A DNA stretch of 64,000 nucleotides from Corynebacterium confusum (GTDB taxonomy: Bacteria; Actinomycetota; Actinomycetes; Mycobacteriales; Mycobacteriaceae), in contig NZ_CP047202.1 in assembly GCF_030408715.1 (NCBI RefSeq), positions 124,001 through 188,000 on the forward strand, in the 5' to 3' direction. The first letter of the stretch is position 1, and each line of letters begins with the position of its first letter. Positions 33,361 through 41,017 of the stretch are shown one piece after another. Below the pieces are notes generated by a model. The model was not told the origin of the DNA. It saw nothing but the letters and a program-made list of their open reading frames with translations, and searched no databases. The position numbers and the translations under genes were made by a program.

Positions 33361-34725
33361 ATGAGCAACTCGGTAGACGAGGCCATCGATCGGCTAGAGG
33401 AATTGCTGCGGACCGAAGGGGAAATCGATCCGAAAGCGGCGCCGGACATGCAAAGGCTCCTGGACACGCCTCCCATCCAGGACATCGTGGCGCTGGTCGA
33501 GCGCCAGAACAACGTCCGCGCGGCCGTGGTGCTGCGCCTGTTGCCGCGGGAGAAGTCCATCGAGGTCTTCGACGCGCTGGACTCCGCGCACCAGGCCGAT
33601 ATCATCGACGAGCTGGGCAACGCCGACGTCTACGCCTTCTTCGACGAGCTCGACCCGGACGACCGAGTCTCCCTGCTGGACGAGCTGCCCGCCGAGATCG
33701 CCGATCGCCTGCTGCGCTCGCTGGACAAGACCGAGCGGGATGTTACCGGCGTCGTGCTGGGCTACCCGAAGGGCTCGGTCGGCCGCCGCATGTCCCCGGA
33801 GGTCCCGGAGATCTACCGGGAGATGACCGTGGACGAGGCCCTGGCCAAGCTGCGCGCTACTGCCGATGCCGTCGAGACCATCTACACCCTGCCGGTCACC
33901 CGCAAGGACCGCCGCCTGGTCGGCGTGGTCAGTTTCCGCGAGCTCTTCATGGCCCGCGGCAACCGCATGGTCGAGGATCTGATGCGCGAGCCGGTCTTCG
34001 CCTACGCCTACGACGACGCGGAGGAAACCGCCCGTTGGTTTTTGCCCCTGGACTTGCTGGCGATGCCGATCGTCGACGAATCCAAGCGCCTGGTCGGTCT
34101 GCTGACGTGGGACGACGCCACGGACATCGTGGAGGAAGAGGACTCCGAGGATAGCGCCCGCGCCGGTGGTACTGAGGCCCTGCAGCAGCCGTATATGTCC
34201 ACCCCGCTGCTGAAACTGGTGCGCTCGCGCATCGTCTGGCTGTTGGTGCTGGCGGTTTCCGCCCTGCTGACTGTCCAGGTGCTCGACGCCTTCGAGGAGA
34301 CCCTCGCGGCCGCCGTGGTGCTCAGCCTATTCATCCCGCTGCTGACCGGTACCGGCGGCAATACCGGCAACCAGGCCGCCACCACCGTCACCCGCGCGCT
34401 GGCACTGGGCGACGTGCGAAAACAGGACATCCTGGCGGTGATGTGGCGCGAGCTGCGCGTGGGCATGCTGTTGGGCGCGGTGCTCGGCCTGCTCGGCGTC
34501 GGCTTGGCCACGCTGGCCTACGGCTTCGACATCGGCCTAGTCATCGGGATCACGCTGTTCTTGGTCTGTTCCATGTCCGCCACGGTGGGTGGCATGATGC
34601 CTATTCTGGCCAAGGCTGTGGGCGCGGACCCGGCGGTCTTTTCCAACCCGTTCATCTCCACCTTCTGCGACGCCACCGGCCTCATCATCTACTTCTTCAT
34701 CGCCAAGTCTGTCCTGGGCATTTAG
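33361..34725 (+). CDS. mgtE: Magnesium transporter MgtE
   Basis: A 454-residue Mg2+ channel/transporter. In order: the MgtE-N helical domain (residues 20-130, with LLPREKSIEVFDALD), two CBS domains (about 135-255, including the VVSFRELFMA and LDLLAMPIVDESKRLVGLLT blocks), the plug helix, and five membrane helices from about residue 290 with FIPLLTGTGGNTGNQAATTV, the conserved pore segment. AAGGGAGG precedes the ATG at 33361, preferred over GTG 33334. The 5' leader holds a small GCCGG/CCGGC hairpin at 33301-33315, but I see no known Mg2+ riboswitch. Confidence 0.93.
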   Translation: MSNSVDEAIDRLEELLRTEGEIDPKAAPDMQRLLDTPPIQDIVALVERQNNVRAAVVLRLLPREKSIEVFDALDSAHQADIIDELGNADVYAFFDELDPDDRVSLLDELPAEIADRLLRSLDKTERDVTGVVLGYPKGSVGRRMSPEVPEIYREMTVDEALAKLRATADAVETIYTLPVTRKDRRLVGVVSFRELFMARGNRMVEDLMREPVFAYAYDDAEETARWFLPLDLLAMPIVDESKRLVGLLTWDDATDIVEEEDSEDSARAGGTEALQQPYMSTPLLKLVRSRIVWLLVLAVSALLTVQVLDAFEETLAAAVVLSLFIPLLTGTGGNTGNQAATTVTRALALGDVRKQDILAVMWRELRVGMLLGAVLGLLGVGLATLAYGFDIGLVIGITLFLVCSMSATVGGMMPILAKAVGADPAVFSNPFISTFCDATGLIIYFFIAKSVLGI

Positions 34726-34947
34726 GGGCCGGGGGAGTCCCCGGGCTTAAGCGGGTGTCTGGGCGGCCCTGCGCGGGGGTTTTCGGGGGTGGCTAGGTGG
34801 CCAGGTTGTGGCATATGTGACACAGGTTTTGTAAAGTTCCCCACATTAGGCAACAAAGTGTTGTTTGTTTCCTTGCCCCATATGCGCACACCTAGGCGCT
34901 ATATCACCTAGTCGCGATATCTCAGTCTTACAGATTGGTGTTTCCCC

Positions 34948-36531
34948 ATGACAACTCCACAGACTCACGAGTCCACCGCCCACCCAGAAGGCGAAGAGGA
35001 CAAAGGCGTCAAGAAGGGTGAACTGCGCCGCCAGCTCATCGGGATCGTCGGCGGCCTCGCGCTTGCCATCATCGTCTTCTTCATCTTCCCGGCCAGCTCG
35101 GTGGAGACCGTGATGAACTCCAGCGGCGCGGATCCGGACGCAGACTACAGCCACATGGCCCTGCGCACCGTCGCGGCGGTGACCATCCTGATGGGCGCCT
35201 GGTGGATGACCGAGGCCCTGCCGCTGGCCGCGACCGCGCTCATCCCACTGGCCATCTTCCCGCTGGCCGGGGTCGGTGAGATTTCCGACGTGTCCTCGCC
35301 GTACGCCTCGTCCACCATCTTCCTGTTCCTGGGCGGCTTTCTCGTCGCGCTGTCGCTGCAGCGCTGGAACGTCCACCGGCGCATGGCGCTGATGGTGGTC
35401 AAGCTGGTGGGCACCTCGCCCAAGCGCCTCATCCTGGGCTTCATGATCTCCACCGGCTTTTTGTCCATGTGGGTCTCCAACACCGCGACCGCGGTGGTCA
35501 TGCTGCCCATCGGCATGTCCGTGCTGCAGCTGACCGCCGACACGGTGGGCGGCATGAAGAACCAGAAGCGGTTTGCCACCGCCCTGATGCTGGCGATTGC
35601 CTACTCAGCCTCCATCGGCTCCCTGGGTACCCTCATCGGTACCCCGCCGAACCTGCTGCTGGCCGGCTACATGAAGGAAACCCACGGCATTGAGATCGGC
35701 TTCGCCCAATGGATGCTGGTCGGCATGCCGATGGCCATCATCTTCACCTTCCTGGCCTGGGTCGTGCTGATTACCGTCTTCCCGCCGGAGATGAAACAGA
35801 TCCCGGGTGGCAAGGAGCTCATCGACCAGGAAATCAAGGACATGGGCCCGTGGACCGCCCCGCAGATCCGCGTCGCTATCATCTTCGCGCTGGCCGCCAT
35901 CTCGTGGGTCTTCGTCCCGCTGCTCATCGACTGGCAGGGCTGGGAGGTCGGCTACGACGACGCCATCGTCGGCATTATCGCCGGCCTGCTGCTCTTCCTG
36001 CTGCCCGCCGACAGCAAGAACGGCGTGCGCCTGCTGGACTGGAAGACCGCCAACGAGCTGCCCTGGGACGTACTCCTGCTCTTCGGCGGCGGCCTGTCGC
36101 TCTCCGCCATGTTCACCCAGTCCGGGCTGTCCCTGTGGGTCGGTGAGATGGCCAAGGGGCTGCAGGTCCTGCCGCTGTTCCTCCTCGTGGCCGCCGTCGC
36201 CGCGCTGGTGCTGGTGCTCACCGAGTTCACCTCGAACACCGCTACCGCCGCGACCTTCCTGCCGATTATGGGCGGCGTCGCCGTCGGTATCGGCCTGACC
36301 GACGCGGCCGCCATCAACGTGATGATCCTGACCGTCCCGGTCGCCCTCGTGGCCACGTGCGCCTTCATGATGCCGGTGGCCACCCCGCCGAACGCCATCG
36401 CCTACGGCACCGGCTACGTCACCATCGGCGAAATGATCAAGGGCGGCCTCTGGCTCAACGTCATCGCCTTGGTCCTGGTGACCCTGACGACCTATTTTAT
36501 CGCCGTCCCCGTTTTCGGGATGGTCTTGTAA
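34948..36531 (+). CDS. DASS/SLC13-family sodium-coupled dicarboxylate transporter
   Basis: A 527-residue transporter with about 11-12 helices and a charged, cytoplasmic-looking N-terminus. The two SNT motifs that form the sodium and substrate sites are present: WVSNTATAVVMLPIG near residues 175-189 and FTSNTATAATFLPIMG near 428-443. GTPPNLLLAGYM and ATPPNAIAYGTGY are the matching hairpin blocks. Likely substrates are succinate, fumarate or malate. The upstream gap has a weak CCGGGG/CCCCGG hairpin after mgtE (34729-34744) and a long AT-rich leader. Confidence 0.9.
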   Translation: MTTPQTHESTAHPEGEEDKGVKKGELRRQLIGIVGGLALAIIVFFIFPASSVETVMNSSGADPDADYSHMALRTVAAVTILMGAWWMTEALPLAATALIPLAIFPLAGVGEISDVSSPYASSTIFLFLGGFLVALSLQRWNVHRRMALMVVKLVGTSPKRLILGFMISTGFLSMWVSNTATAVVMLPIGMSVLQLTADTVGGMKNQKRFATALMLAIAYSASIGSLGTLIGTPPNLLLAGYMKETHGIEIGFAQWMLVGMPMAIIFTFLAWVVLITVFPPEMKQIPGGKELIDQEIKDMGPWTAPQIRVAIIFALAAISWVFVPLLIDWQGWEVGYDDAIVGIIAGLLLFLLPADSKNGVRLLDWKTANELPWDVLLLFGGGLSLSAMFTQSGLSLWVGEMAKGLQVLPLFLLVAAVAALVLVLTEFTSNTATAATFLPIMGGVAVGIGLTDAAAINVMILTVPVALVATCAFMMPVATPPNAIAYGTGYVTIGEMIKGGLWLNVIALVLVTLTTYFIAVPVFGMVL

Positions 36532-36576
36532 AAACCCGCCTCCGAAACGCCGGTTTATGTGCAATAAGCTGGTGTT

Positions 36577-36605
36577 TTGGTACTCGACCAAAGGGCGGGT
36601 ATAGT
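36577..36605 (+). promoter_or_regulatory. Promoter of tRNA-Arg
   Basis: -35 TTGGTA at 36577-36582, a 17-base spacer, and -10 TATAGT at 36600-36605. Transcription would start about 40 bases before the mature tRNA. Confidence 0.6.
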
Positions 36606-36652
36606 AATTCTTCGTTGCCGAGAGAACAGCAGTTCTTAGAGTTAAGCAACAT

Positions 36653-36725
36653 GCGCCCGTGGCTCAACGGATAGAGCATCTGACTACGGATCAGAAGGTT
36701 GGGGGTTCGAATCCCTCCGGGCGCA
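36653..36725 (+). tRNA. tRNA-Arg(ACG)
   Basis: Acceptor GCGCCCG/CGGGCGC, anticodon stem CTGAC/ATCAG-type with loop CTACGGA (anticodon ACG, A34 read as inosine after deamination), T-arm GGGGGTTCGAATCCCTC, discriminator A. CCA is not encoded. tadA, which makes that inosine, is in the same window at 39888. Confidence 0.95.
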
Positions 36726-36733
36726 CAACAAAT

Positions 36734-36768
36734 AAGTCCCTAGCTGTGAAAAAGCTAGGGACTTTAGT
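36734..36768 (+). terminator. Bidirectional terminator between tRNA-Arg and butA
   Basis: Perfect 12-base stem AAGTCCCTAGCT/AGCTAGGGACTT with loop GTGAAAA. A/T-rich flanks on both sides suit termination of both convergent transcripts. Confidence 0.75.
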
Positions 36769-36783
36769 CATGCGCGGGTTGGT

Positions 36784-37572
36784 TTAGCGGTAGACCATGC
36801 CACCGTCGGCCAGGATGGCCTGGCCGGTGATGTAGTCCGCGCCGGGGCTAGCCAGGAAGGAGACCAAGTCGGCGACGTCCTCCGGGGTCTGGGCGCGGCC
36901 CAGAGCGATTCCCTCGACGTTCTTCTGGTAGGTCTCGCCCAGCGGGGCGCCGGTGAGTTCGTGGAAGCGCTCGTCAATTTCGACCCACATGTCGGTGCCA
37001 ACAATGCCCGGGCAGTAGGCGTTGACGGTGATGCCGTCTGCGGCGTATTCCTGTGCGGCGGTCTGGGTCAGGCCGCGCACGGCGAACTTGGTGGCAGAGT
37101 AGGCGCCCAGGACCGGGAAGCCGTCGTGGCCGGCGATGGAGGAGGCGTTAATAATCTTGCCGCCGTGGCCCAGCTCCTTGAACTTAGCGGCGGCCGCCTG
37201 GATGCCCCACAGAACGCCCTTGACGTTGATGTCGAAGATGGAGTCGACCTCCCCGTCGGCGATTTCCGCGATGGGCTGGACCTGGGCGATACCGGCGTTG
37301 TTGACCATGATATCGAAGCCGCCGAGCTCCTCAGTGGCCTTGTCGATGGCGGCGTAGATCTGGTCGCGGGAGGAGACGTCGGCGCCAATGGCGATCGCCT
37401 TGCGGCCGGTGCCTTCGATCTTCGCGACGGTGTCCGCGCACTTATCGGCGTCCAAGTCCAGGACTGCCACGTTGGCGCCATCCTCGGCCAGTCGCAGGGC
37501 GATGGCCTGGCCGATGCCGCGAGCGGCGCCGGTCACGAGTGCGACCTTGTCATCAATGCGTTGGTTTGTCAT
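36784..37572 (-). CDS. butA: Acetoin(diacetyl) reductase / 2,3-butanediol dehydrogenase
   Basis: A 262-residue short-chain dehydrogenase. Cofactor loop [17 protein letters not shown] at residues 14-30, NNAG at about 91-94, catalytic Ser in [12 protein letters not shown] and [13 protein letters not shown], and PGIVGTDMW with the C-terminal [13 protein letters not shown]. The overall pattern fits the acetoin-forming diacetyl reductase/butanediol dehydrogenase group that uses NAD(H). GGAGGGAGT lies just upstream of the ATG. It appears monocistronic, bounded by the shared terminator and an imperfect palindrome about 130 bases upstream. Confidence 0.85.
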   Translation of the reverse strand: MTNQRIDDKVALVTGAARGIGQAIALRLAEDGANVAVLDLDADKCADTVAKIEGTGRKAIAIGADVSSRDQIYAAIDKATEELGGFDIMVNNAGIAQVQPIAEIADGEVDSIFDINVKGVLWGIQAAAAKFKELGHGGKIINASSIAGHDGFPVLGAYSATKFAVRGLTQTAAQEYAADGITVNAYCPGIVGTDMWVEIDERFHELTGAPLGETYQKNVEGIALGRAQTPEDVADLVSFLASPGADYITGQAILADGGMVYR

Positions 37573-37704
37573 GAAACTCCCTCCGGTAGGCGGGCGGAAA
37601 CCCGCGTTTATTGGTTCACCATTCGAGTATCCGGGAGAATATAACTTCCGTCAATGATGTGGGTCATGTGCCGGGCTTGGTGTGGCGTGGGTAATTAGTG
37701 GGCG

Positions 37705-37793
37705 CTGCGGAAAATATCGACCTTTGCTCCACATCTGACCATTCCACCTGGAAAAACGGCGAAGAAATCTGTCAGAGGTCGATAATTCCGCAG
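37705..37793. repeat. Imperfect 89-base palindrome between butA and DUF1990
   Basis: Outer arms CTGCGGAAAATATCGACCT and AGGTCGATAATTCCGCAG pair almost fully. Inside are TCTGAC/GTCAGA and TTCCA/TGGAA. The nested arms suggest a folded RNA or a small palindromic element. No coding frame was found in it. Confidence 0.55.
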
Positions 37794-37802
37794 AAGGGAG
37801 CT

Positions 37803-38309
37803 CTAACCCAGCGCCCGCAGGTACCGCCGCGAGGTGAGGGCCCGCCGGGCGAGGTCGATGACGGGGCGGGCAAGCCGCAGCCACCGGGTGGCGGGCTCGG
37901 AGCGGGCGAAGATGTCCAGGCGGGCGCGGTTTCCGGGCAGGCGGGTCAGGGTGAAGGTTTCGGCGCCGCGCTCGAGGTGGCCAGGGAGCGTTCCGTAGGT
38001 GAAACCGCAGCGATCGGTCTCGTCGATGACGTCGGTGACGCGGCAATAGAACTTCTTCACCTGTGGGCCAAGGCCGAAGCCGAGCTCAACTACCGCGCCG
38101 GGCAGGGCCGGGCCGGTGGCGCGGACGCGGAAGACGCTGGCTTGGACCCGCCAGCCGCGCAGGCCGGCCGCGGCGGTGTCGAAGTCGACGCCTAGGACGC
38201 GGCTAGCGCGCAGCTGCGGCAGGCGGTAAAGCTCCGCGGGCTGGTAGGTCAGTGGTTGGGCGCGCCGGCGGGCGGCGAGGTGTTGGGGGAGCGGGCTAAA
38301 AAATTTCAA
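37803..38309 (-). CDS. DUF1990-family protein
   Basis: A 168-residue protein with DUF1990 features: PLTYQPAELYRLP near the N-terminus, VVELGFGLGPQVKKFYCRV and the very typical FTYGTLPGHLERGAETF near residues 106-122. The family has no established function. The only reasonable start is a TTG at 38309 that lies inside the last codons of tyrA, 14 bases overlapping. This gives the expected short N-terminus and suggests translational coupling. The open frame further upstream is antisense-free but only shadows tyrA. Confidence 0.8.
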   Translation of the reverse strand: MKFFSPLPQHLAARRRAQPLTYQPAELYRLPQLRASRVLGVDFDTAAAGLRGWRVQASVFRVRATGPALPGAVVELGFGLGPQVKKFYCRVTDVIDETDRCGFTYGTLPGHLERGAETFTLTRLPGNRARLDIFARSEPATRWLRLARPVIDLARRALTSRRYLRALG

Positions 38310-39324
38310 TTCGTCCGCCCAGGGACTGGGACTGGCGCAGCAGCGCGACCCAGCCGTGGCCGCCGGGGTGCAGGCGCAGGACCGGGCGGGAGGAGATCTT
38401 GATGGGGGAGACCGACTCCTTGCGCGCGCCGGAGCGGGCCTCAATGCGGGTGCGGGCGCGGTAGCCGGCATCGGCGAGGTCGGCGATGGACGGCTCTGCG
38501 GAGGACAGCGAGTCGCGGGCGGCCTGGAGGAGCTCGAGGGACTCGTCCAGGGCGTCGACCAAGGCCGGGGCGTTGGTCTCACACATCTGCTGGACGAGAT
38601 CGGGGCGGGTGCCTGCCACGCGGGTGCCATCCTTGAAGGAGCCTGAGGCCAGCGACTGGGCGAGGATGCCGCCGTTGTCGCCCACCACGGCGAGCAGCTC
38701 GGCCAGGATGTGGGGCAGATGGGAAATCCGGGCCACAGCCGCGTCGTGGTTGTCCACGGTCACCGGTACGGCTTCCGCGCCGACCATTTGGGTCATGCGG
38801 GTCACGTCGGCGAAGAGATCGATCCAGAATTGGCCGATCCGCTCGCCGCGGGCCTCGCATTCCTGGGCGTGGTCGAAGGTGATGGCCCAGGCGGCGCGCT
38901 TGAACATGCCGGTCTGGGAGTTATTCCAGCCCGAGTTGGAGGTGCCGGCCATCGGGTGGCCGCCCACGTAGCGGGTCTCCATCTGGCGTTGCTTAATCAG
39001 GTCGTAGACGGCGGTCTTGACGGAGACGACGTCGGTGATGCCGCAGGTAGGGGCGTGTTCAGCGATGGCGTCGAGGACCTCTCCTACGGCCTCCATGGGC
39101 ACGGCCACGACGATGAGGGCCCCCTCGGCTTCGGCGCGGTGGAGGGTAGCTGGCAGATCGTCCGTGACGTCGTAGCCCTGCTTGACTGCGGTGCGGGCGC
39201 CGGACGTGGAGTGGTTGTAACCGAAAACGGAATGTTTACATTCGGTCAAATCGCGCAGCAGGGAGCCGCCGATAAGGCCGAGACCGATAATGCAAATGGG
39301 ACGTTGGACATCTGAAGAACTCAC
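38296..39324 (-). CDS. tyrA: Prephenate dehydrogenase
   Basis: A 342-residue TyrA that converts prephenate to 4-hydroxyphenylpyruvate with NAD(P), or acts on arogenate. Rossmann motif IIGLGLIGGSLLRDL at residues 12-26; VGGHPMAGTSNSGW at about 120-133 holds the catalytic His; NHDAAVARISHLPHILAELL is the dimer/active-site helix. It starts with GTG. An ACT domain is not seen; the last 60 residues are divergent. It is divergent from the tadA pair, with about 40 bases between starts, and overlaps the DUF1990 gene downstream. Confidence 0.9.
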   Translation of the reverse strand: MSSSDVQRPICIIGLGLIGGSLLRDLTECKHSVFGYNHSTSGARTAVKQGYDVTDDLPATLHRAEAEGALIVVAVPMEAVGEVLDAIAEHAPTCGITDVVSVKTAVYDLIKQRQMETRYVGGHPMAGTSNSGWNNSQTGMFKRAAWAITFDHAQECEARGERIGQFWIDLFADVTRMTQMVGAEAVPVTVDNHDAAVARISHLPHILAELLAVVGDNGGILAQSLASGSFKDGTRVAGTRPDLVQQMCETNAPALVDALDESLELLQAARDSLSSAEPSIADLADAGYRARTRIEARSGARKESVSPIKISSRPVLRLHPGGHGWVALLRQSQSLGGRIEIF

Positions 39325-39349
39325 AGTGACAATCTTCCCACATTGCGAC

Positions 39350-39355
39350 TACTCT
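39350..39355 (+). promoter_or_regulatory. Leaderless-type -10 box (TACTCT) for the tadA pair
   Basis: TACTCT ends eight bases before the ATG at 39364. Confidence 0.45.
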
Positions 39356-39363
39356 CACGAGGT

Positions 39364-39888
39364 ATGAGCGACGCAAATTTTTCCGGATACTCCTTCGCGG
39401 TCACGGTTCACCAAGATAACGGCCGCTGGGTGGTGCGCGAATTCGAGGACGACTTTGACGACGCCGAGCGCACCGTGCGGGCCGTGCGGGGCCTGCGCAC
39501 CGAGGGTGCCGCTTTCGGGATGGTGTGCGTCGACGACGACTATTTCGTCATCATCCGCCCCGTGCCCGGCGGGGTCTACATGCTGCTCTCGGACGCCACG
39601 ATGGCGGTCGATGATGAGTACGCGGCGGACTTTCTGGACATGCGGGACTTGGACGTGCCGGATATCGACCCGGATGATTTGGACGACGTGGACGGCTTCG
39701 CCGACGGTGACTTCGACATCCTGGCGGATCTCGGGGTGGGTGAGGACCAGCTCGGCTTCATCGTGGACAACGACGAGGACTGGCCGTCGGACATGTTGCT
39801 GCGCATCGCGGGCGATATCGGCTTCGGCGACGAGCTGGAGGAGGCCATCGACAACCTCGACAGCGACACCGACGACGAGCTCGACTGA
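39364..39888 (+). CDS. tRNA adenosine deaminase-associated protein
   Basis: A 174-residue, very acidic protein of the actinobacterial family that always sits beside tadA (TIGR03941 type). Typical blocks are FAVTVHQDNGRWVVREFEDD, VRGLRTEGAAFGMVCVDDDY and FVIIRPVPGGVYMLLSDATM. The C-terminal half is rich in Asp. Its exact function is unknown; partnership with TadA is inferred from constant linkage. The stop codon TGA shares its last A with the ATG of tadA, so translation is coupled. Start 39364 is preferred over 39343 because of the -10 box. Confidence 0.88.
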   Translation: MSDANFSGYSFAVTVHQDNGRWVVREFEDDFDDAERTVRAVRGLRTEGAAFGMVCVDDDYFVIIRPVPGGVYMLLSDATMAVDDEYAADFLDMRDLDVPDIDPDDLDDVDGFADGDFDILADLGVGEDQLGFIVDNDEDWPSDMLLRIAGDIGFGDELEEAIDNLDSDTDDELD

Positions 39889-40379
39889 TGCCCGCGCCCA
39901 CCCACGGCCTGCCGGACAGTGAGGGGTCGCGCCGGGCAGAAAGCCGCATGCGCCGCGCGCTCGAGGTGGCGGCCGGCACCCCGGCCGGGGACGTGCCGGT
40001 CGGTGCCGTGCTTTTCGATGCCTCAGGGCGCGAGCTGTCCACCGGCGTCAACCGTCGCGAGCAGCGCCAGGACCCGACCGCCCACGCAGAGGTGGAGGCC
40101 ATCCGGGCCGCGGTCAAAGAACACGGGGACGGGTGGCGGCTATCCGGCTGCGAGCTGGTGGTCACCCTGGAGCCGTGCGCCATGTGCGCCGGGGCGCTGC
40201 TGGGGGCGCGGGTTGCCTCGGTGGTCTTCGGCGCCTTCGAGCCGAAGACGGGGGCCTGCGGATCATGGGTCGATCTGGTGCGCGCGCCGGGCGGGCTGCA
40301 CGTCCCGCAGGTGCGGGCGGGGATCCTCGAGGAAGAATGCGCCCAGCTTATGGCAGGATTCTTTGAATCAATGCGCTAG
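39888..40379 (+). CDS. tadA: tRNA-specific adenosine deaminase TadA
   Basis: A 163-residue zinc deaminase that turns A34 of tRNA-Arg(ACG) into inosine. The catalytic motif HAEVEA near residues 66-71 gives the zinc His and the proton-shuttle Glu, and PCAMCAGALLGARV near 96-109 gives the two zinc Cys. GDVPVGAVLFDASGREL is the usual N-terminal strand. Its target, tRNA-Arg(ACG), is encoded 3 kb upstream. Confidence 0.93.
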   Translation: MPAPTHGLPDSEGSRRAESRMRRALEVAAGTPAGDVPVGAVLFDASGRELSTGVNRREQRQDPTAHAEVEAIRAAVKEHGDGWRLSGCELVVTLEPCAMCAGALLGARVASVVFGAFEPKTGACGSWVDLVRAPGGLHVPQVRAGILEEECAQLMAGFFESMR

Positions 40380-40427
40380 TGTGTGAGGTGTGACACTTTT
40401 AGGGCGTCGCAGTCGAGTCTTCACGCG

Positions 40428-40433
40428 TATGCT
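40428..40433 (+). promoter_or_regulatory. Possible -10 box (TATGCT) of csbD
   Basis: TATGCT lies 41 bases before the csbD start. No convincing -35 was seen. A stress sigma factor may be involved, given the gene's family. Confidence 0.4.
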
Positions 40434-40443
40434 GGGGTTACCC

Positions 40444-40456
40444 AAACGAATCGTTT
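40444..40456 (+). promoter_or_regulatory. Short perfect palindrome in csbD leader
   Basis: AAACGA-A-TCGTTT is a 13-base palindrome lying just after the probable transcription start of csbD. It is a candidate operator, for example of a LacI-type regulator. Confidence 0.35.
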
Positions 40457-40474
40457 CTAACAAGGAGGAAAATT

Positions 40475-40681
40475 ATGGCTGATTTCGAGAACGCCAAGGA
40501 CAAGGTCGTCGGTCAGGCTAAGGAGGCTTACGGCGAGGCTACCGACAACGATCAGGTTGCCAACGAGGGCAAGGGCGAGCAGGCCGCTGCTGACGCCAAG
40601 GACAAGCTGTCCGACGCTGCTAACAACATCAAGGACAAGGCCTCCGAGGCCCTGGGCAAGCTGACCGGCGACGACAAGTAA
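40475..40681 (+). CDS. CsbD-family stress protein
   Basis: A 68-residue, highly charged Ala/Lys/Asp-rich protein with the CsbD pattern: AKDKVVGQAKEAYGEATDND near the start and a second KDKLSDAANNIKDKASEALG repeat. CsbD proteins are abundant general-stress proteins of unknown mechanism. A perfect AAGGAGG lies seven bases before the ATG, implying high expression. Codon use is strongly biased, as in highly expressed genes. Confidence 0.88.
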   Translation: MADFENAKDKVVGQAKEAYGEATDNDQVANEGKGEQAAADAKDKLSDAANNIKDKASEALGKLTGDDK

Positions 40682-40716
40682 GTCGTGGACGCGGTGCGGC
40701 GCGCTAACCGGCGATT

Positions 40717-40745
40717 TTGTTAACGCGGGGCGCCTGCCGTAATCT
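40717..40745 (+). promoter_or_regulatory. Promoter of tRNA-Ser(CGA)
   Basis: -35 TTGTTA at 40717-40722, a 17-base spacer, and -10 TAATCT at 40740-40745. The mature tRNA begins seven bases after the -10. Confidence 0.65.
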
Positions 40746-40752
40746 GTTACGC

Positions 40753-40843
40753 GGTGGCGTGTCCGAGCGGCCGAAGGTGATCGCCTCGAAAGCGATTGTT
40801 GGGTAACCCCCAACCGCGGGTTCAAATCCCGCCGCCACCGCCA
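40753..40843 (+). tRNA. tRNA-Ser(CGA), CCA encoded
   Basis: Acceptor GGTGGCG/CGCCACC, anticodon stem ATCGC/GCGAT with loop CTCGAAA (anticodon CGA), long variable arm, T-arm GCGGGTTCAAATCCCGC, discriminator G and CCA. Confidence 0.96.
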
Positions 40844-40847
40844 ACTC

Positions 40848-40893
40848 AATTCCCTATCTGACCGGCGCATTCCGGTGGGATAGGGAATTTTTT
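40848..40893 (+). terminator. Terminator of tRNA-Ser(CGA)
   Basis: Eleven-base stem AATTCCCTATC/GATAGGGAATT with inner stem ACCGG/CCGGT, running into TTTTTT. Confidence 0.85.
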
Positions 40894-41017
40894 GATCCAT
40901 AACTTAGACTAGGGCAATACGGCTATGCAGTCCTTGCCCTAGAATTTCTTTAAACTTCCTTCCCGTTTCTTTCCCGCGCAGCGGTGGGAATATTGATGCA
41001 GAAAAGGTGTTCACCTC

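Noticed and set aside
34807..34822. GlxR/CRP-like site (TGTG...TGACA) before the DASS transporter
   Set aside because: Only one half matches the TGTGA-N6-TCACA consensus well; too weak to list.
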